The translations under genes were made by a program, and so were the position numbers. A DNA stretch of 64,000 nucleotides from Atherix ibis (taxonomy: Eukaryota > Arthropoda > Insecta > Diptera > Athericidae): the NCBI GenBank assembly GCA_958298945.1, contig OY282606.1, positions 76,309,622 to 76,373,621 on the forward strand. Direction: 5' to 3'. The notes below the pieces were generated by a model that worked only from the letters and a program-made list of their open reading frames with translations, was not told the DNA's origin and ran no database searches. Position 1 is the stretch's first letter, and every line of letters starts with the position of its first letter. This document shows positions 1 through 12,699 of the stretch, piece by piece.

Positions 1-2882
1 CTGAACAAATTGTACTCTAGTTGGACTGGCTTCACGTGAAGCAAACGGCGAATTCGGGCGTGATCGTACTTGCTTAATAGCATCAGGGGCAACCACTTCC
101 AAATCGTCAACATTAATACCATCCAATTCATTTATGCTGCCCATAAAATTGGCCACATTATCTGTATACGACATTGTTTCAATAATTTTTTTCAATTCTT
201 CTACATAGTATTCCATAGCACGTTCGCGCGGTAGATCGCCTAATGCCGTCCATGAATCCCATTTGACTCTGATTATATTTTTTAAAATAATAATAACGAA
301 CACAAAAATTTCTCATAATGTGTCACATTCAAATAAAGTGAAATTTTTATTAATTACTTGCCAACTACGTCCCAAAATGGTGGTTTCCTTTGTGTGCAAG
401 GGCCTAACGTTGCCTGTTTATAGTATGAATAAAATCGTAGTTTCATATCATTGCTTGGCTGATAAGAACCTATGCATAGTCAGAAAATAAAACTGAATTA
501 TTCTTTCTCTTTATAATCACAAGTGTAATAAAAATATACTCTCTATTCGGAAGGTTTTACAATTTTTCCAAGTTTTTTTAATAATTTACAACTACAGAAA
601 CAATGTACAACGCAGATTTTATAAATAAGAAAATTCGAAAACAACAACAAAAAATATACTGAAGTGGGAGTAAATATTCATTGGTGTTCGTTGTTTTAAC
701 TAGACATTTCTTAAAACGAGATCTAGTAGGAAATATTTTGTATAGGCGCTAATGAGGTTTTTGTTAGAAAAAGGACAACAAGAAAAACGTTTTGAATCAG
801 AAGAATTTGAACAAATTTTACATATTATATTTTTAAATTATAATCATATCAATGTTTATGAGAGTGATAATTATAATCAACATAAAATAAACTAACAAGA
901 TAAAGGATGAATTTCTAATTGAAAAACTAATAATTTTTAAAAAATTATAGTAAATCTTTTTTTAATGAATTTTTAGTATCTCATAAATAAATAGTCCTCA
1001 GTCAATAATGATATTCGAACTACTGAAAAAGTGTTTTGAAAAAATGTACTTCAAAACCTATAATAATGTGAGGCCATTAAAACTATTTAATTTATTTAAA
1101 TATTTTTAAAAATTATTTTATTTTAAAATTGCGCTGCTTCATAAGTAATTTTTATAAAATATTATTATAACAGCGTGTCGATCGGAACTCACAATTTGGA
1201 AAAGGTTAGCCTATGCTGTTTGCAACTAATTCAAATTTTATATTCAGATTATATTTACTAATCAACTTGAAAATGTAATATAAAAATACAACATTTCCAA
1301 TATTTTTATTAAGCTCGAATTTATCTTCCGATTCGACATGTAGTCAATCGCTTGGCCCCTGATTTATGTAGGATAGAGAAGCCCATGATATGTACATACT
1401 TGTTTTTGTAATGGGTAGATTTCAGAGCAATTGCATTTAGTCAACTACCTTACAAATGGTTAATAAATGGCAAATGATAAAATTCAAAAGAAACTTTTTC
1501 CATGTTAAAAAGAAAACAAAATAATTTTATGCTTTCTCCTGAAGATACTTGTTTAGCTTATGATATTCTTGTACTTTGTTTCACTTTTTAAGATTACTGT
1601 GTATGAGGGCTACAGAAATTTGGAGAAATTTGAAAATCTCTAAACGTATCTCTGTGCGCTAATTGTGCAATGTTTTTTTGGGTACTTATTTTTTTTTACC
1701 GTATTGCACCTCAAGTCCAATGTGTTGAGTTTGATTTTAATCGGTTTCTATATAAAGCTTAATATTTTTATGATCGTGAAACCGGTCTCTTGTTTCGTAA
1801 TCGACTTGTTTAAATTGAGAAGCCGTAATCGACGATTGCGGTAAAATACTCTCGGTAAAGGTTATCTAGGTCGCAAAGTTAGACTTTCAAACGAGAATTC
1901 TTTTATTTGAAAAATTTTAAATCTGGAATATAATATACAATCGAGATTTAACAACAATATTTTCATATACTCGTATTACCGTAATAGTATTATTATAAAA
2001 TTGTAATGTGAACACTTTCATTCTTTTTTTCAGTCCTATTTTTCTCTATGAACATGAACGTATTTAATAATAAATTATTTTTCTTTAAAATCACTTCGTG
2101 CAACTAAAACATATGCAGTCCAGTGCACATTGTAATAGATAAAAAAAATTTAATTAGTTATTATTTCATGAATAATTTTCTATTATCTATTTTTTCAGTT
2201 GTTATTGTATTGTGAAATCGGACTATTGGGAATTTGTTTTTGTACGTTCGCAATTTTATTTTTACTCATCTGAGAGAAATTACTACCTAAAATTATTGTT
2301 TGTAGTTTAGATATTCATAATTTCAGATATACATAGTTTACGGACTTTTTGCTGTTAGTTATTTTATTAGTGTTTAATTACATTTGATCACGACATAAGA
2401 AAAAAATTGAAATTTTCTTTCATTGCATAGTTCTAGAGATTTTCTTTTGTATTTGCATTTATTACATCTAAGATTTTGATTATTATCATAGCTGAGATAC
2501 AGACAAATTGAAAAGGGTCAGAATATCCAATGATTCGACACAGCTATTATCGTGATATTTAAGATAATAATATCAGGAATTTATATGATAAGTATTGAAA
2601 AAAATATGCTACAACGTATAAGCAAAATTATTTTAATTTTGCATGTCATGCTATTGACTGATTAATATCGAATAACAGTTAATCGCTTAATATTTATGTA
2701 CATTGTATATTTATAAAAAATAAAAATAAAATAAATAAAAATATTCTTGCAAAATTTCATTTGTAAAATTAATCGATTTAATTGATTTATTGACTTTCTC
2801 TTTAATTTATCAATTTACCATTTTTCGGCAGACCTTGTATTACGTTGACTGCCGCATTAAAACGTTCCTCCAACGATGTCAT
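1..2882 (-). CDS. ACBD5: Acyl-CoA-binding domain protein, ACBD5-type (3 exons seen, 3' end outside window)
   Basis: Three exons read on the minus strand: 2882-2819 (ATG at 2882), 469-358, and 268 to beyond the left edge. All junctions are GT-AG and the phases agree (phase 1 after exon 1, phase 2 after exon 2). The joined product begins [20 protein letters not shown], continues with an acyl-CoA-binding core ([32 protein letters not shown]) and the helix following it ([16 protein letters not shown]), then a Ser/Pro-rich stretch. The YYKQAT and KWDSW segments are the ligand-contacting parts of ACBP folds. ACBD4/5 proteins bind long-chain acyl-CoA and usually sit at peroxisomes through a C-terminal membrane anchor; that part is not in the window. 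Intron 1 is 2349 nt and intron 2 is 89 nt. Family confidence is high; exact orthology is inferred. Confidence 0.9.
470..2818 (-). other. Intron 1 of the ACBD5-type gene
   Basis: AT-rich sequence with donor GT at 2818-2817 (GTAAATTG context) and acceptor AG at 471-470 (ATGCATAG). I see no open frame, transposon terminus or RNA gene in it. Confidence 0.75.
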
Positions 2883-3926
2883 CTTCTTAACTCTATTTTG
2901 TTTATTACTCAACAAATTATTGACCACTTGAACTCTTAGAAATATTGTATTTTGTTGATCAATGCAGTAAATAAATAAACGTACTAACAATAAAAGAATA
3001 TCACACACAAAAGCTTTTTGTAAAATTTGGTAATAATTTGTTTCTTTTACATAAAAGAAAAAGTTGGGATTAGCTTAAACAATGAACTCTGTACTCATGA
3101 TAGTACAGTTGAATGTAAGGCCTCTTTAAAAAATATATATATTAGCTGATTATGAAAATCGTTCGAATATCTCAACTGATTTGAAATTCACTACACGATA
3201 AAAGCACTTGATCACAATAACCATACACAATAAAACAAAAGTTGACACAAACTGTCAGACACAGAAATTATCCAAAGCAGTGACATTTCAGTATTTGATC
3301 TGAAGTAGGCTCCGTACAATCGTTGCTCAACAGCTGTGGTTAAGTAATTTCTAACAAACTTATTCGGAGGAACACAATTCCGACACAAACTGCAAACTAC
3401 AACTGATTGCTGATAAAAATTTATTATTTTATTCAATTTATTAATATAACTAAAAATAATGTATTCACAAACCTTATTTCCATTTTATTTGAAACTGTCA
3501 AATGAAAAATCCTGCCATATGCCAAAATTCTGAAATGTATGGCAGTATATCAATTACAACTGCAAGATTTTTGTGCATTCCTAGAAGAGTGTAAAGATTT
3601 TAAGATTTTGACAGTGACAACTCGATACAGTGTTCAGTTGCCAAATGCAATTGTGTTCTTATGGTATTCCAAGTTTTGTGGATGCTGATGTGAATTGCAT
3701 TTTCATTTTATTAAATTTTTCAAATATATTCAAAGTGAAACAAAAATATTAATATATTGTCGTTAGTTAATTCATACACTTTATATACATGATAAAATAT
3801 TTGAAATATTGTTTATATCATAATATTATTCGTATAAACACATAACCGCAAAGTCATAACGTAAACACTACTGACCGGATCCAAGGAAAATAACGTGCAC
3901 TGCAGGTGACATTTTGAGTACTTAAA
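2883..3926. promoter_or_regulatory. Divergent intergenic region between ACBD5-type and GPATCH4 genes
   Basis: The two start codons lie 1044 bp apart facing outward, so both 5' UTRs and promoters should be here. I cannot place a core promoter motif securely. 3490-3660 resembles a region at 55,784-56,040 and may be a dispersed repeat. The 74-codon frame at 3436-3212 looks like chance. Confidence 0.45.
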
Positions 3927-5277
3927 ATGGATTTTGGGAAAAAAATGCTGGAAAAATATGGGTGGAAAGATGGTAGTTACACAAAAAAAAATTGGATATA
4001 TGAAAGAATTTCTTAAAATTTTTATTTGTTACCTTAAAGGGGAGGGACTTGGTAAAGATAATAACGGAATCAACAAGCCTATACGTGCCAATTTAAAATT
4101 CGATACTATTGGTTTTGGACATGATAGAGCTGTAGAGTTTACCGACAAATGGTGGGAAAGAGTATATAATAATGCTGCTAATAATTTACAAGTTGAAAAA
4201 AACGATGAGAATATAACGTTGAATGTTACAGAAACCGCTAAGGTAAGGGGTTTTATATATTTGAGAACATGTATCCCAGTATATTATTGATGAAACAAGA
4301 TTAACTTGACTATAATTGCTATCTAGATCGAAGATAAAAAAAGGAGTTTACAGGATGAAAGTGTGTACAAAAATTTTCAGAAATCATCTTTTTTAACCAA
4401 CCAAAACAAAGACACTGAAATGTCTGATGAAGATGAAATAAAAGATTACAAATTTTCTGTACCAGAACCATTATCTGATGAACAATTAATAATAGCCTGC
4501 GGTGGACGAACAGCTCATAAAGGTGCCCGTCATGGGCTAAGTTTAAGTGGAAAACTTTCACGCATTGAAGAACAAGATCGGAAATTTTTAGAAAGGAGTT
4601 CAAACAATTCGCAGAGATCACCCGGCTGGAAGAAATTGGAAAGTAAAAAAAAAAGTAAACGCAAAGCACAGTCTAGCAGTGTGGCTCCTGTAGCGGAAAT
4701 TCCATATTTCGAAAATGAATACGTACAAAAATCAAAGAAAAAGAGTAAAGAGGCAAAGCGAACTGCTAAGAAAATGTCGGCTTATCTAAGTAATTTAGTC
4801 ATTACGCCTGAAATAGTTAAGGAAATAACTAGTCAGAAGAAACCAAAAAAAAAACGGAATAAGTTAGAAAAAATCTCTACATCATCGAGATTTCAAATAC
4901 TGGCTGAAATAGAATATCCTCTTCAACGAGAACATAGTGAAATAAAAGATAAAATCGTTAAAAATATGACAGAAGAAAGTGAAGAAAATAATGATAGTAA
5001 AAAGTTATACTATCGCAATAAGCCAAAAGAATTAGAAGATGATAATAGCGATCATGGCTTAGAAAACGGTAAATTAAGTCCAAAATCGATAAAAAAAAAT
5101 GAAATACAATCAAATAATTCTAACAGTAGTTCTTTGAAAATAATCAAAGCTTCGAAAATCAAACAACAAAAACAAAAAAAATTGTCAAAGAAATTAAAAC
5201 AAAAAACCAACAATTTTAAAAAGAAATTACAAAAATTGGAAAAAAATTTAATAGCAATATCATTATCAGAAAGTTAA
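3927..5277 (+). CDS. GPATCH4: G-patch domain protein, GPATCH4-type (3 exons)
   Basis: Exons 3927-3972, 4040-4242 and 4327-5277, with introns of 67 and 84 nt, GT-AG borders and matching phases. Exon 1 encodes MDFGKKMLEKYGWKD; exon 2 continues GEGLGKDNNGINKPIRANLK, giving a G-patch with its glycine series at residues ~12-25, then FDTIGFGHD and a Trp-containing helix (KWWERVYNNAA). Exon 3 holds the family block ACGGRTAHKGARHGLSLSGK followed by a long Lys-rich, low-complexity tail. Stop TAA is at 5275-5277. G-patch proteins stimulate DEAH-box RNA helicases; GPATCH4 is nucleolar/Cajal-body associated in animals, and the basic tail fits that. The predicted length, about 399 aa, suits the family. 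Reading exon 1 straight through gives an early stop, which supports the first intron. Confidence 0.92.
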
Positions 5278-8200
5278 TGATTGTATTATTTTTATTAAAT
5301 AATAATTGTTTATTATAACTTGCATTTTTTCTGATTACATATTTATTTAATTTAGCTTTACGAAATATTCGTACGTCGAATACAGAGCATATCTGATGGT
5401 AAAAATAATGAAATTTTTAGTTACTCAAATATTTAACAAACCAAAACTTCAGAAAATTTGTGATATCAAATTAGTTTTTTTATATTTTTTTAGAAACTTA
5501 TAGAATTTGTAACGTATCCTTTATTGTTAACATTTACAAGATATGAAATATAATTTATGGTATATTTTGACTTACGTATTAATTTTATAAGTAAAATAAT
5601 ATTTTGCTCGTGTTATTATTCTCTATACAACGGCAACCGAAAAGATGTTAAGGTCTTTTCCGATGTAAGGTTATTAAGGTGGTTTCTGAAGTGAAGTTAA
5701 GCAAAAATTCATTGAAACGGATGTTTATATATATTAAATAATTTATTAAAATATATAATGGTATTATCTGATTATTATATTGTGCATTGTAAATAAAAAT
5801 TTATATAATGAGTGTGTATGGTAACTTGTATTTGGCAGTTTCACTCTCTATTATAATTCTGGAATTTTTTTTTTGATCGACAAATTTTTCTATTTTTATA
5901 CAAATGTCTACAATGGAATGATATATTTTCTTCATTATCAAATATTAATTCTGAAGAGCATTTTATAGAATGCATTCTAACAACGTTATTCATATATGTT
6001 GAATAAACAAAAATTTGATCTATTATGTGAATAATTTATTTAGATTCTATATACACTAAGTTCATTGACCTCTTACATGACTATAACTTCATAAAAATCA
6101 AGGTAATATTTGTTTAACAAGATAACCACACACTTTGTCACCTGTCCTTTCACATATTTATATGGGCAAAAGCTAATGACCTTGAACCAATGGATTTAAT
6201 ACTTTAAAAGCTCAATCATTTTGAAACAAATTCCACTTAATAATATATCACAAAATAAATAAATAAAACAATTTTTCTTTTGTTCTTTTTTTATAATAAT
6301 TAGAATTTTATTGTATCAATTTTATAGCTAGCAATATTAATCTTTCAAACCAATCATTATCATTTGCACAAGTTTTTGTATATGTTTGTATAATTAATTT
6401 TTTTCACATTCAAAATATTATATTTCTTTTTTTATACAATTTTACCATAGTTAAATAAATTTATTTTCCATCTATTTGTCTTTTTTTCATTATTATTTTT
6501 TTTTATTATATTACAACTAAAATCACAATATTTGGTAATTTAATGTTGCTAAATGTACATACATACATATTGTTTTTTATTAATTTTCAATTGTGACTAT
6601 ATAAATATTATTGAATAGAAAAACTTTAATCAGATTTAAATAATTACCAAAACGTTTACGCACTCATATTGACAAAAAAAATATTTTATATATACAAAAA
6701 AAATTTTTTTTTTAAACATTTGAAAAATCAAAAAAAAAAAACCACACGTTAAAGCTTTTTTTTGTATCATTGCGTTTTTTTTTTTTAATATATAAAATAA
6801 CTATGGAATATAATTCAGAAATTTTTACAAGTACGAGTAGATGTTGACATATAATTATTTTATTATTCATAAATATTGTAGAACTTTATTTAATTTAGTA
6901 ATAAAATATTTTGCTTGTACTGCGTTTGTATAATTTTTCTAATTTCCTGTTTAGTACTGCGTTTGTATAATTTTTCGTACCGATTATAACCAATTTTTGT
7001 TTATTTATAAAAATATAATTTAATGCTGGAAATTTGAAGAAATTTTACCAATAATTATATAAAAAAAACTCATATGTCACCATTTACAATACGATTTTTT
7101 CTTTCAATATATTTATTATAAAATATACATTTTGAATACAGTAAAAAATTATATCATTATAGGATGAATTGATAGTAGCTTTTAAAAAAAATCAAAATAA
7201 AACAAAACAAAATTTTAACAAATTTAAAAAAAAAAAAATTAATGACTATGCTACTAGGTATACAACCTATTCATTTTTCGTTTTTTTTTAGTTAAATTGA
7301 AAATTATTTTATTCGTGTTTATATTATTTTGTTTTCTTCTGTCCAATTAACAAGGCACATCTATTACATAAAATGCACTTACATACATTCGCAAAATTAT
7401 TATATAAAATGCGAACGAAAAGAACAAAAATTTATTTGAAAAATATTTGAAAACAAAGTCCTTGCCACAAGACTAATTTTTAATATAACTTTTAGAAATT
7501 TTTTTTAATTATTTATAATATTAGTTTTATTAATAATAGTACCATTTGTATTATGTTTTTTTTTCTGCTTTAGTTATAATTATCATATATTATTTTATAT
7601 TATAGGTCGTTCTCTTATTTACAAAAGTCTCTCATTGATGTAACATACATACCCCGATGCGCATATATTTTTATATACATGCTAACATGCGCACATGCAT
7701 TTTCTATAATTTCTAATTTTTTTGTATGCAGTGATAATTTATTTAATTATAAATATTTCTGATGATTTATTATATTTGATCCTATTATAAATTTTTTGAT
7801 TTTATAATTTAAAAAAAAAGAAACAACATTTATTTAATGTTTGTCCAGCAAAAGAGTTAAAAATATAAATTTTAAAAAATCACATGTGTGCAATATAATT
7901 GAAAAGAGATAAGTATATTTAATATTTATTTCAATTGTTTTAAAGATGAAAAATTATTCCAGTGGCTCTGCAAATTTAAATGTTTTTTTTTTGTTAATGT
8001 GAAATTTTTAGATTATTTTTATGAATTGTATTAATATAGACATACATATGTATTAGAAAATGTTATATCATTAAGGTAGAAAATAATTTACTAAAAATTA
8101 GTAAATTACTAGAAAAATAATTATTAATATAATTTATCTTAAATATCTTTAATTATTATCAAAGTTCTTCACTTAGTTTTTATTAAAAACCGTAAATTCT

Positions 8201-11200
8201 ATAAAATACAAGTTGGCAACCACTAACCTATTTAATATACTTGTATTTATTTATATGTATTTTCATAACTGTGCAATTCGGTAAGATAATATAAGATACA
8301 ATAAGAAGACGAAGACATTTTCTTTAAAAAAAAATTTTTTTTTATACTCGTAAATTTTTTTTTGTTATTTATAATTATCTAACGGGGATTTTTGTTCCAG
8401 TTTTTTGTTGATTGGGAAAAATGGTTTTGTGTTTCTTATTACAAATAATAAAAAAGTACAAACATAAATAGATGATCAAATCAAACATGATATTTTTGAC
8501 TATAAATTTACGGTCACAATTTATCCATTGTTCTTAATATGGTATTAAAATGGATGCGATATACTCGTATATGTAAAAATAATCATTTTTATGATTTGTG
8601 CATTTTATCGTTTGTATCTTGTTATAATGGTTATACTAAAACAGATTTTGCTTATTTGTTACTTTTTATTGTACTAGTTCCAATATATGAACATGCATGG
8701 TAAAAGTGAACTTTTTTTTTTAAAAAATATTTAATTTTTTTTTTTTGACGCGACAATTTATTTGATATTATTTTTAAGCTCACATTTTAAAAGTAATTTA
8801 CAAAAATTTTTGCTTGTACAAAAAAATGGAAATTTAATTAATCAAATCAAAAATATAACTTTCAATTAAAGAAGAGAAATTAAAGTTAAGGCTAAAAAAA
8901 ACTCCAGCAGCAAAGGAAAGAAAACAGAACTTTTATTTATTAAATTTAAAAGAAATATATTTTATATTATCGTAAATTTAAAGAGTTCTAAAATTATGCT
9001 TTAATAAATTTATCTCTGTCAGAATAAACAATAAAAATATTGTGTATAATGAATCTAAAACTTGTTAAGTTTGTTTAGCAAAGTTATCTACAAAAATGAT
9101 CATCTTAATAAAATTAATTATAATTATTTTAGTATGTATTCGAACTATTAAAGAATAGTTAAATTATATTATTTAAAATTTAAATTTATTCTAATGCCAG
9201 TATTTTCTTTAACAACTTGTAATGGGCAAGAGAGTTTCTGCTTGGTAAATCTACAATGAGTACATATGTGTATAATATAAACAAGAAAAGGTACAACATG
9301 TCACTCAATTCAAATATTTTAAATTACTCTCAGTACATAATTAGGGGAAAAACAAGCATTTCTATTTTACTTAAAAAATTTCATATGCCAAGCTAAATAT
9401 TGCCAACTTAAATAACTCATATGAATATAAATATATATATTAAAGTTCACTTTTTATAATTACATCAAATAAGCTTACATTAACACAAACGCTAACTGAT
9501 TTATAAATAATTTTTTTTTTATGACTGCATTTGTATAATTTTTCTTAGTACTAAAGTTCACTTTTTTTACAATAATTACATCTAACAAAGTTCTTTTAAA
9601 AATAAAATGCTTAATAATAATAACAAAATATAAAGAAATATCAAGTATAAACATGAACAAAAAAATACATTCTCACTTCTTTCAAACCATATAAATAAAA
9701 CTTGTTTAAATAAAATTATTGTAATATTAAATTTGTTATATCAAATCAATTATGGGAATGTGCACTCTTGGTGTGTCATAAAAATAATAAGAATGATTAC
9801 TAATATGATAAAGGAAAAATTCGTTATTATATTTTTAATTAAAAAGATTCTAAAAAGCAGAGGCCGATAATAATTTTTAATATATTAAACAAAAATTACA
9901 TTTAAAAAAATATTTTTTTAGTTGTGCGAATATAAATTAGATAACATGATAAAAATTATAAAAAAAATCTATTCTAATAAGTATTTAGATTAATATTAGG
10001 AAGTTTCAAGTAGAAAAAAAAAGTTTTTTTTTATAATTTTATATGGGTTTAGTATTTTTGCTAAGATATATTTCCGGTATATAAACACTTTATTAATAGA
10101 TGTAAAATATTGAATTTTTTAATTTATTTCGACGCCTTTTATATGTTTAATAACTATTCGTTAAGAATTAGGTTTTCAGTAAAATACTATTTCTTCTAAT
10201 ATAGCGTATCATAAGTAATTATTTTTTTTATTTCGATTTAAAACTAGTCTATAGAAAGATTATTATATTATATTTATATATAGATAAAAAATTTTGGAAA
10301 AACGACAGGGATTCTGAAATTTTAGTATTATTTTATATCACAACCCAATAAATTTTGACAAACATATTTTTTTTAGTCATTTCTGTTTGCTAAAACACAA
10401 TTTTTATCGCTAAAAAATTATATAAGTATATTCTTTGGTATGACAGAATAAAAATGAGTGCTCAATAAAATGTAATGTTTAGCAGAACAGTAGTTCTTTT
10501 TTAACGTTTTCGTTACATTTCATTTGAAAATGTGTTCGTTCGGCCTCTGTCGCATTACTTAAGTATGCAATTCAATAATGATTCTTCTTCTAATAAACTA
10601 ATTAATATTTGTACAATAGCTGCCAAACTCAATTTACCAAAAAAAAAACCCTCGTATTTGAAAAACAAAATCTAATTGCGAAATATTAATTTTTTTTTAT
10701 AAACTTTTCTCTGAAAATACAATGGTATTAAATAGAGAATTTTTAATTCTCTATAAAATCAATTAACTCTGATATTTGAAAAATATTTTCAATCAAAATT
10801 TTGCAAATCTTTTTGAATTTTTAGTATTTTTTATTTGTTTAGCGAAATTTTGTAAAGAAAAAATAGTAAAAATAGAAAAATTACTTTTTGAAATCTTTTT
10901 GTTAATAATTATTTAAAAATGGCAACGTTTAATTAAGAATTTTTAATTAAAAATACGCACAACAAATAAAAAAACCACAAATAATAATTATAAAATTATC
11001 CTATTTGTTTTAAATTTTTTTTTATAATAAATTTCTTCAATTATTCTTTTGTATGAAATTAAAAATGATAGTTTAAATATTTGTTTTATAAAAATAAGTT
11101 TTTTTTTTTCTTTAAAAAATAATATTAGAGAATATACAACTGCAAAATTATATTTTTCACTAAAAAAAAATGAATAAAAATAATTTTTTTTGAATAAAGA

Positions 11201-11859
11201 AAATTGTGTATAAACTTGTAATTAAATTAATTTTTAAACTTTTGAAAAAAAAAATCAGACAGCTAAATTAGAATATATTAACTTATTATTAAATAATCAT
11301 AATTGTGCTATGTGAAGAAAAGTGTGCTGTTAACTTATGTGTTATTCTATATTACGTATATAGTTCAATTTCATTTTTCTCTTTTCTTTTATTTTCATTT
11401 TAGTTGTTTTAACTATCTACGAACCACACTGCTATCTTTCTCTTTTATATTATCTTGATTTTCTGTTATCTAGTAATATTTATCAAAATAAATTACGTGT
11501 ACTTGCAGCAATTATAATTTAAAAGTTTGCTTTTCTTTAAAATTATTTGGTTCTTTTTTTGGAATTGTCAGTTTACACCATTTTTATACGTTTCCATTTT
11601 TAAAAATTCTACAAATTGTTTCATTTTATTTTTGATGCTAAAAAATAACAGTATTTTTAAAAAAAATTGGATATACATCTTAAACATGTCTTTCGAAATA
11701 AAAAAAAATAAAAAACAAGATTTTAACAAATTTTTATAAAAATTTAAAATTAAATTGCCAAATTGTTAAATTGAACTAAAATTTTACTTCTTTTTTTTTA
11801 GAAAAAAAATCAAATATTAGTAAAAGTTCGTTTTTGTTTTTCTTTTGTTATAAATCTAA
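5278..11859. other. Gene-free AT-rich intergenic block
   Basis: About 6.6 kb with long A/T runs, between the 3' ends of GPATCH4 (plus) and the glycosyltransferase (minus). It should contain both 3' UTRs, but many AATAAA/TTTATT matches prevent a unique choice. No coding frame or transposon terminus recognised. A 23-bp direct repeat occurs at 6917-6939 and 6954-6976, with a diverged third copy near 9523. Confidence 0.6.
6917..6976. repeat. 23-bp direct repeat, two copies
   Basis: GTACTGCGTTTGTATAATTT plus three bases occurs at 6917-6939 and again at 6954-6976, period 37 bp. A variant (GACTGCATTTGTATAATTTT) lies near 9523. No function is apparent. Confidence 0.6.
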
Positions 11860-12699
11860 TTACTGACAAGTTTTAAGTCTTTTTCTTAATCTATTCACTT
11901 TAAGGGATTTATCTGGTGGAGGACATCGATTTGTTGTATTCATAATAAAATTGTATACGTTTCGCATTAGATAGCCTTTTAGATAATGTTGTGTTATAGT
12001 ACCTCGATAGACGCACTTGTTATTCGAATAGGAGAATGAAAATAACGGATGGTGTCGACGTTTCAAATTGATTCTTTGTGCGCATATTCCAGTCAGATAA
12101 ACATCTTCCAAATGTAAAAGGGATGTGTGCAGTGATGCATTGTACAATTTTGGTATAACATCGAATGACATTAAATAACTTGAACCAGATAAATAGTTTG
12201 GATATGTATCTCCACTGTACATATATATTGGCGAATACCATTTACTAGCAGTATCTGCAATTGGTTTTGATTGACAGAACAAGTATCCTGTTAATAAATT
12301 CTGGTTCATTGTCATACGATTCGATGGCGACAGGGCATTCACTGTGATTTGATCATAAAATGGGACGGTCGCATTGTAGACTGGTACCGTTCCTCCAAGC
12401 AAAACGTGAAGTAAATTCGGCACATTAATAAATGTATCGTCATCGCATTTCATTAGAAATTTAGCTCTTGTCTGACATTTCATATTTACCCATTTTAACA
12501 TCATTATTGATTTTATTGTTAAATTATTGTACGTATCTAGGAAGTCCTCTTGAATTAAATCGTTATACTGATATTGTTCGGCTAGTAACCTTGAGTAGGT
12601 TTCGTTTCCTAGACTTGCATCTTCATTCTCTTTACCAATTAAGAAAACTATACGTACTGAAGAATTCTTATGCTGAGTGGTCATATTTAAATTTGTTAC
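11860..12699 (-). CDS. Glycosyltransferase exon 4: catalytic domain and stop
   Basis: Acceptor TTATTTAG before 12699; the exon opens in frame with [11 protein letters not shown] and runs 280 codons to a stop at 11862-11860. It includes RIVFLIGK, the CDDDTF metal/UDP-binding motif, the EDVYLTG block and a Cys-containing C-terminus. N-glycosylation sequons (NSS, NET, NLT, NAT, NTT) are frequent, as expected for a lumenal enzyme. Confidence 0.92.
   Translation of the reverse strand, partial: VTNLNMTTQHKNSSVRIVFLIGKENEDASLGNETYSRLLAEQYQYNDLIQEDFLDTYNNLTIKSIMMLKWVNMKCQTRAKFLMKCDDDTFINVPNLLHVLLGGTVPVYNATVPFYDQITVNALSPSNRMTMNQNLLTGYLFCQSKPIADTASKWYSPIYMYSGDTYPNYLSGSSYLMSFDVIPKLYNASLHTSLLHLEDVYLTGICAQRINLKRRHHPLFSFSYSNNKCVYRGTITQHYLKGYLMRNVYNFIMNTTNRCPPPDKSLKVNRLRKRLKTCQ

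Noticed and set aside
263..490. 75-codon plus-strand frame
   Set aside because: It overlaps exon 2 of the ACBD5-type gene on the opposite strand and has no homology of its own.
3212..3436. 74-codon minus-strand frame in the divergent intergenic region
   Set aside because: It starts at a non-ATG codon, has no recognised motif and no splice support.
9475..9660. 61-codon minus-strand frame with hydrophobic stretches
   Set aside because: Composition is that of translated AT-rich DNA (Ile, Phe, Lys, Asn); no start context or homology.
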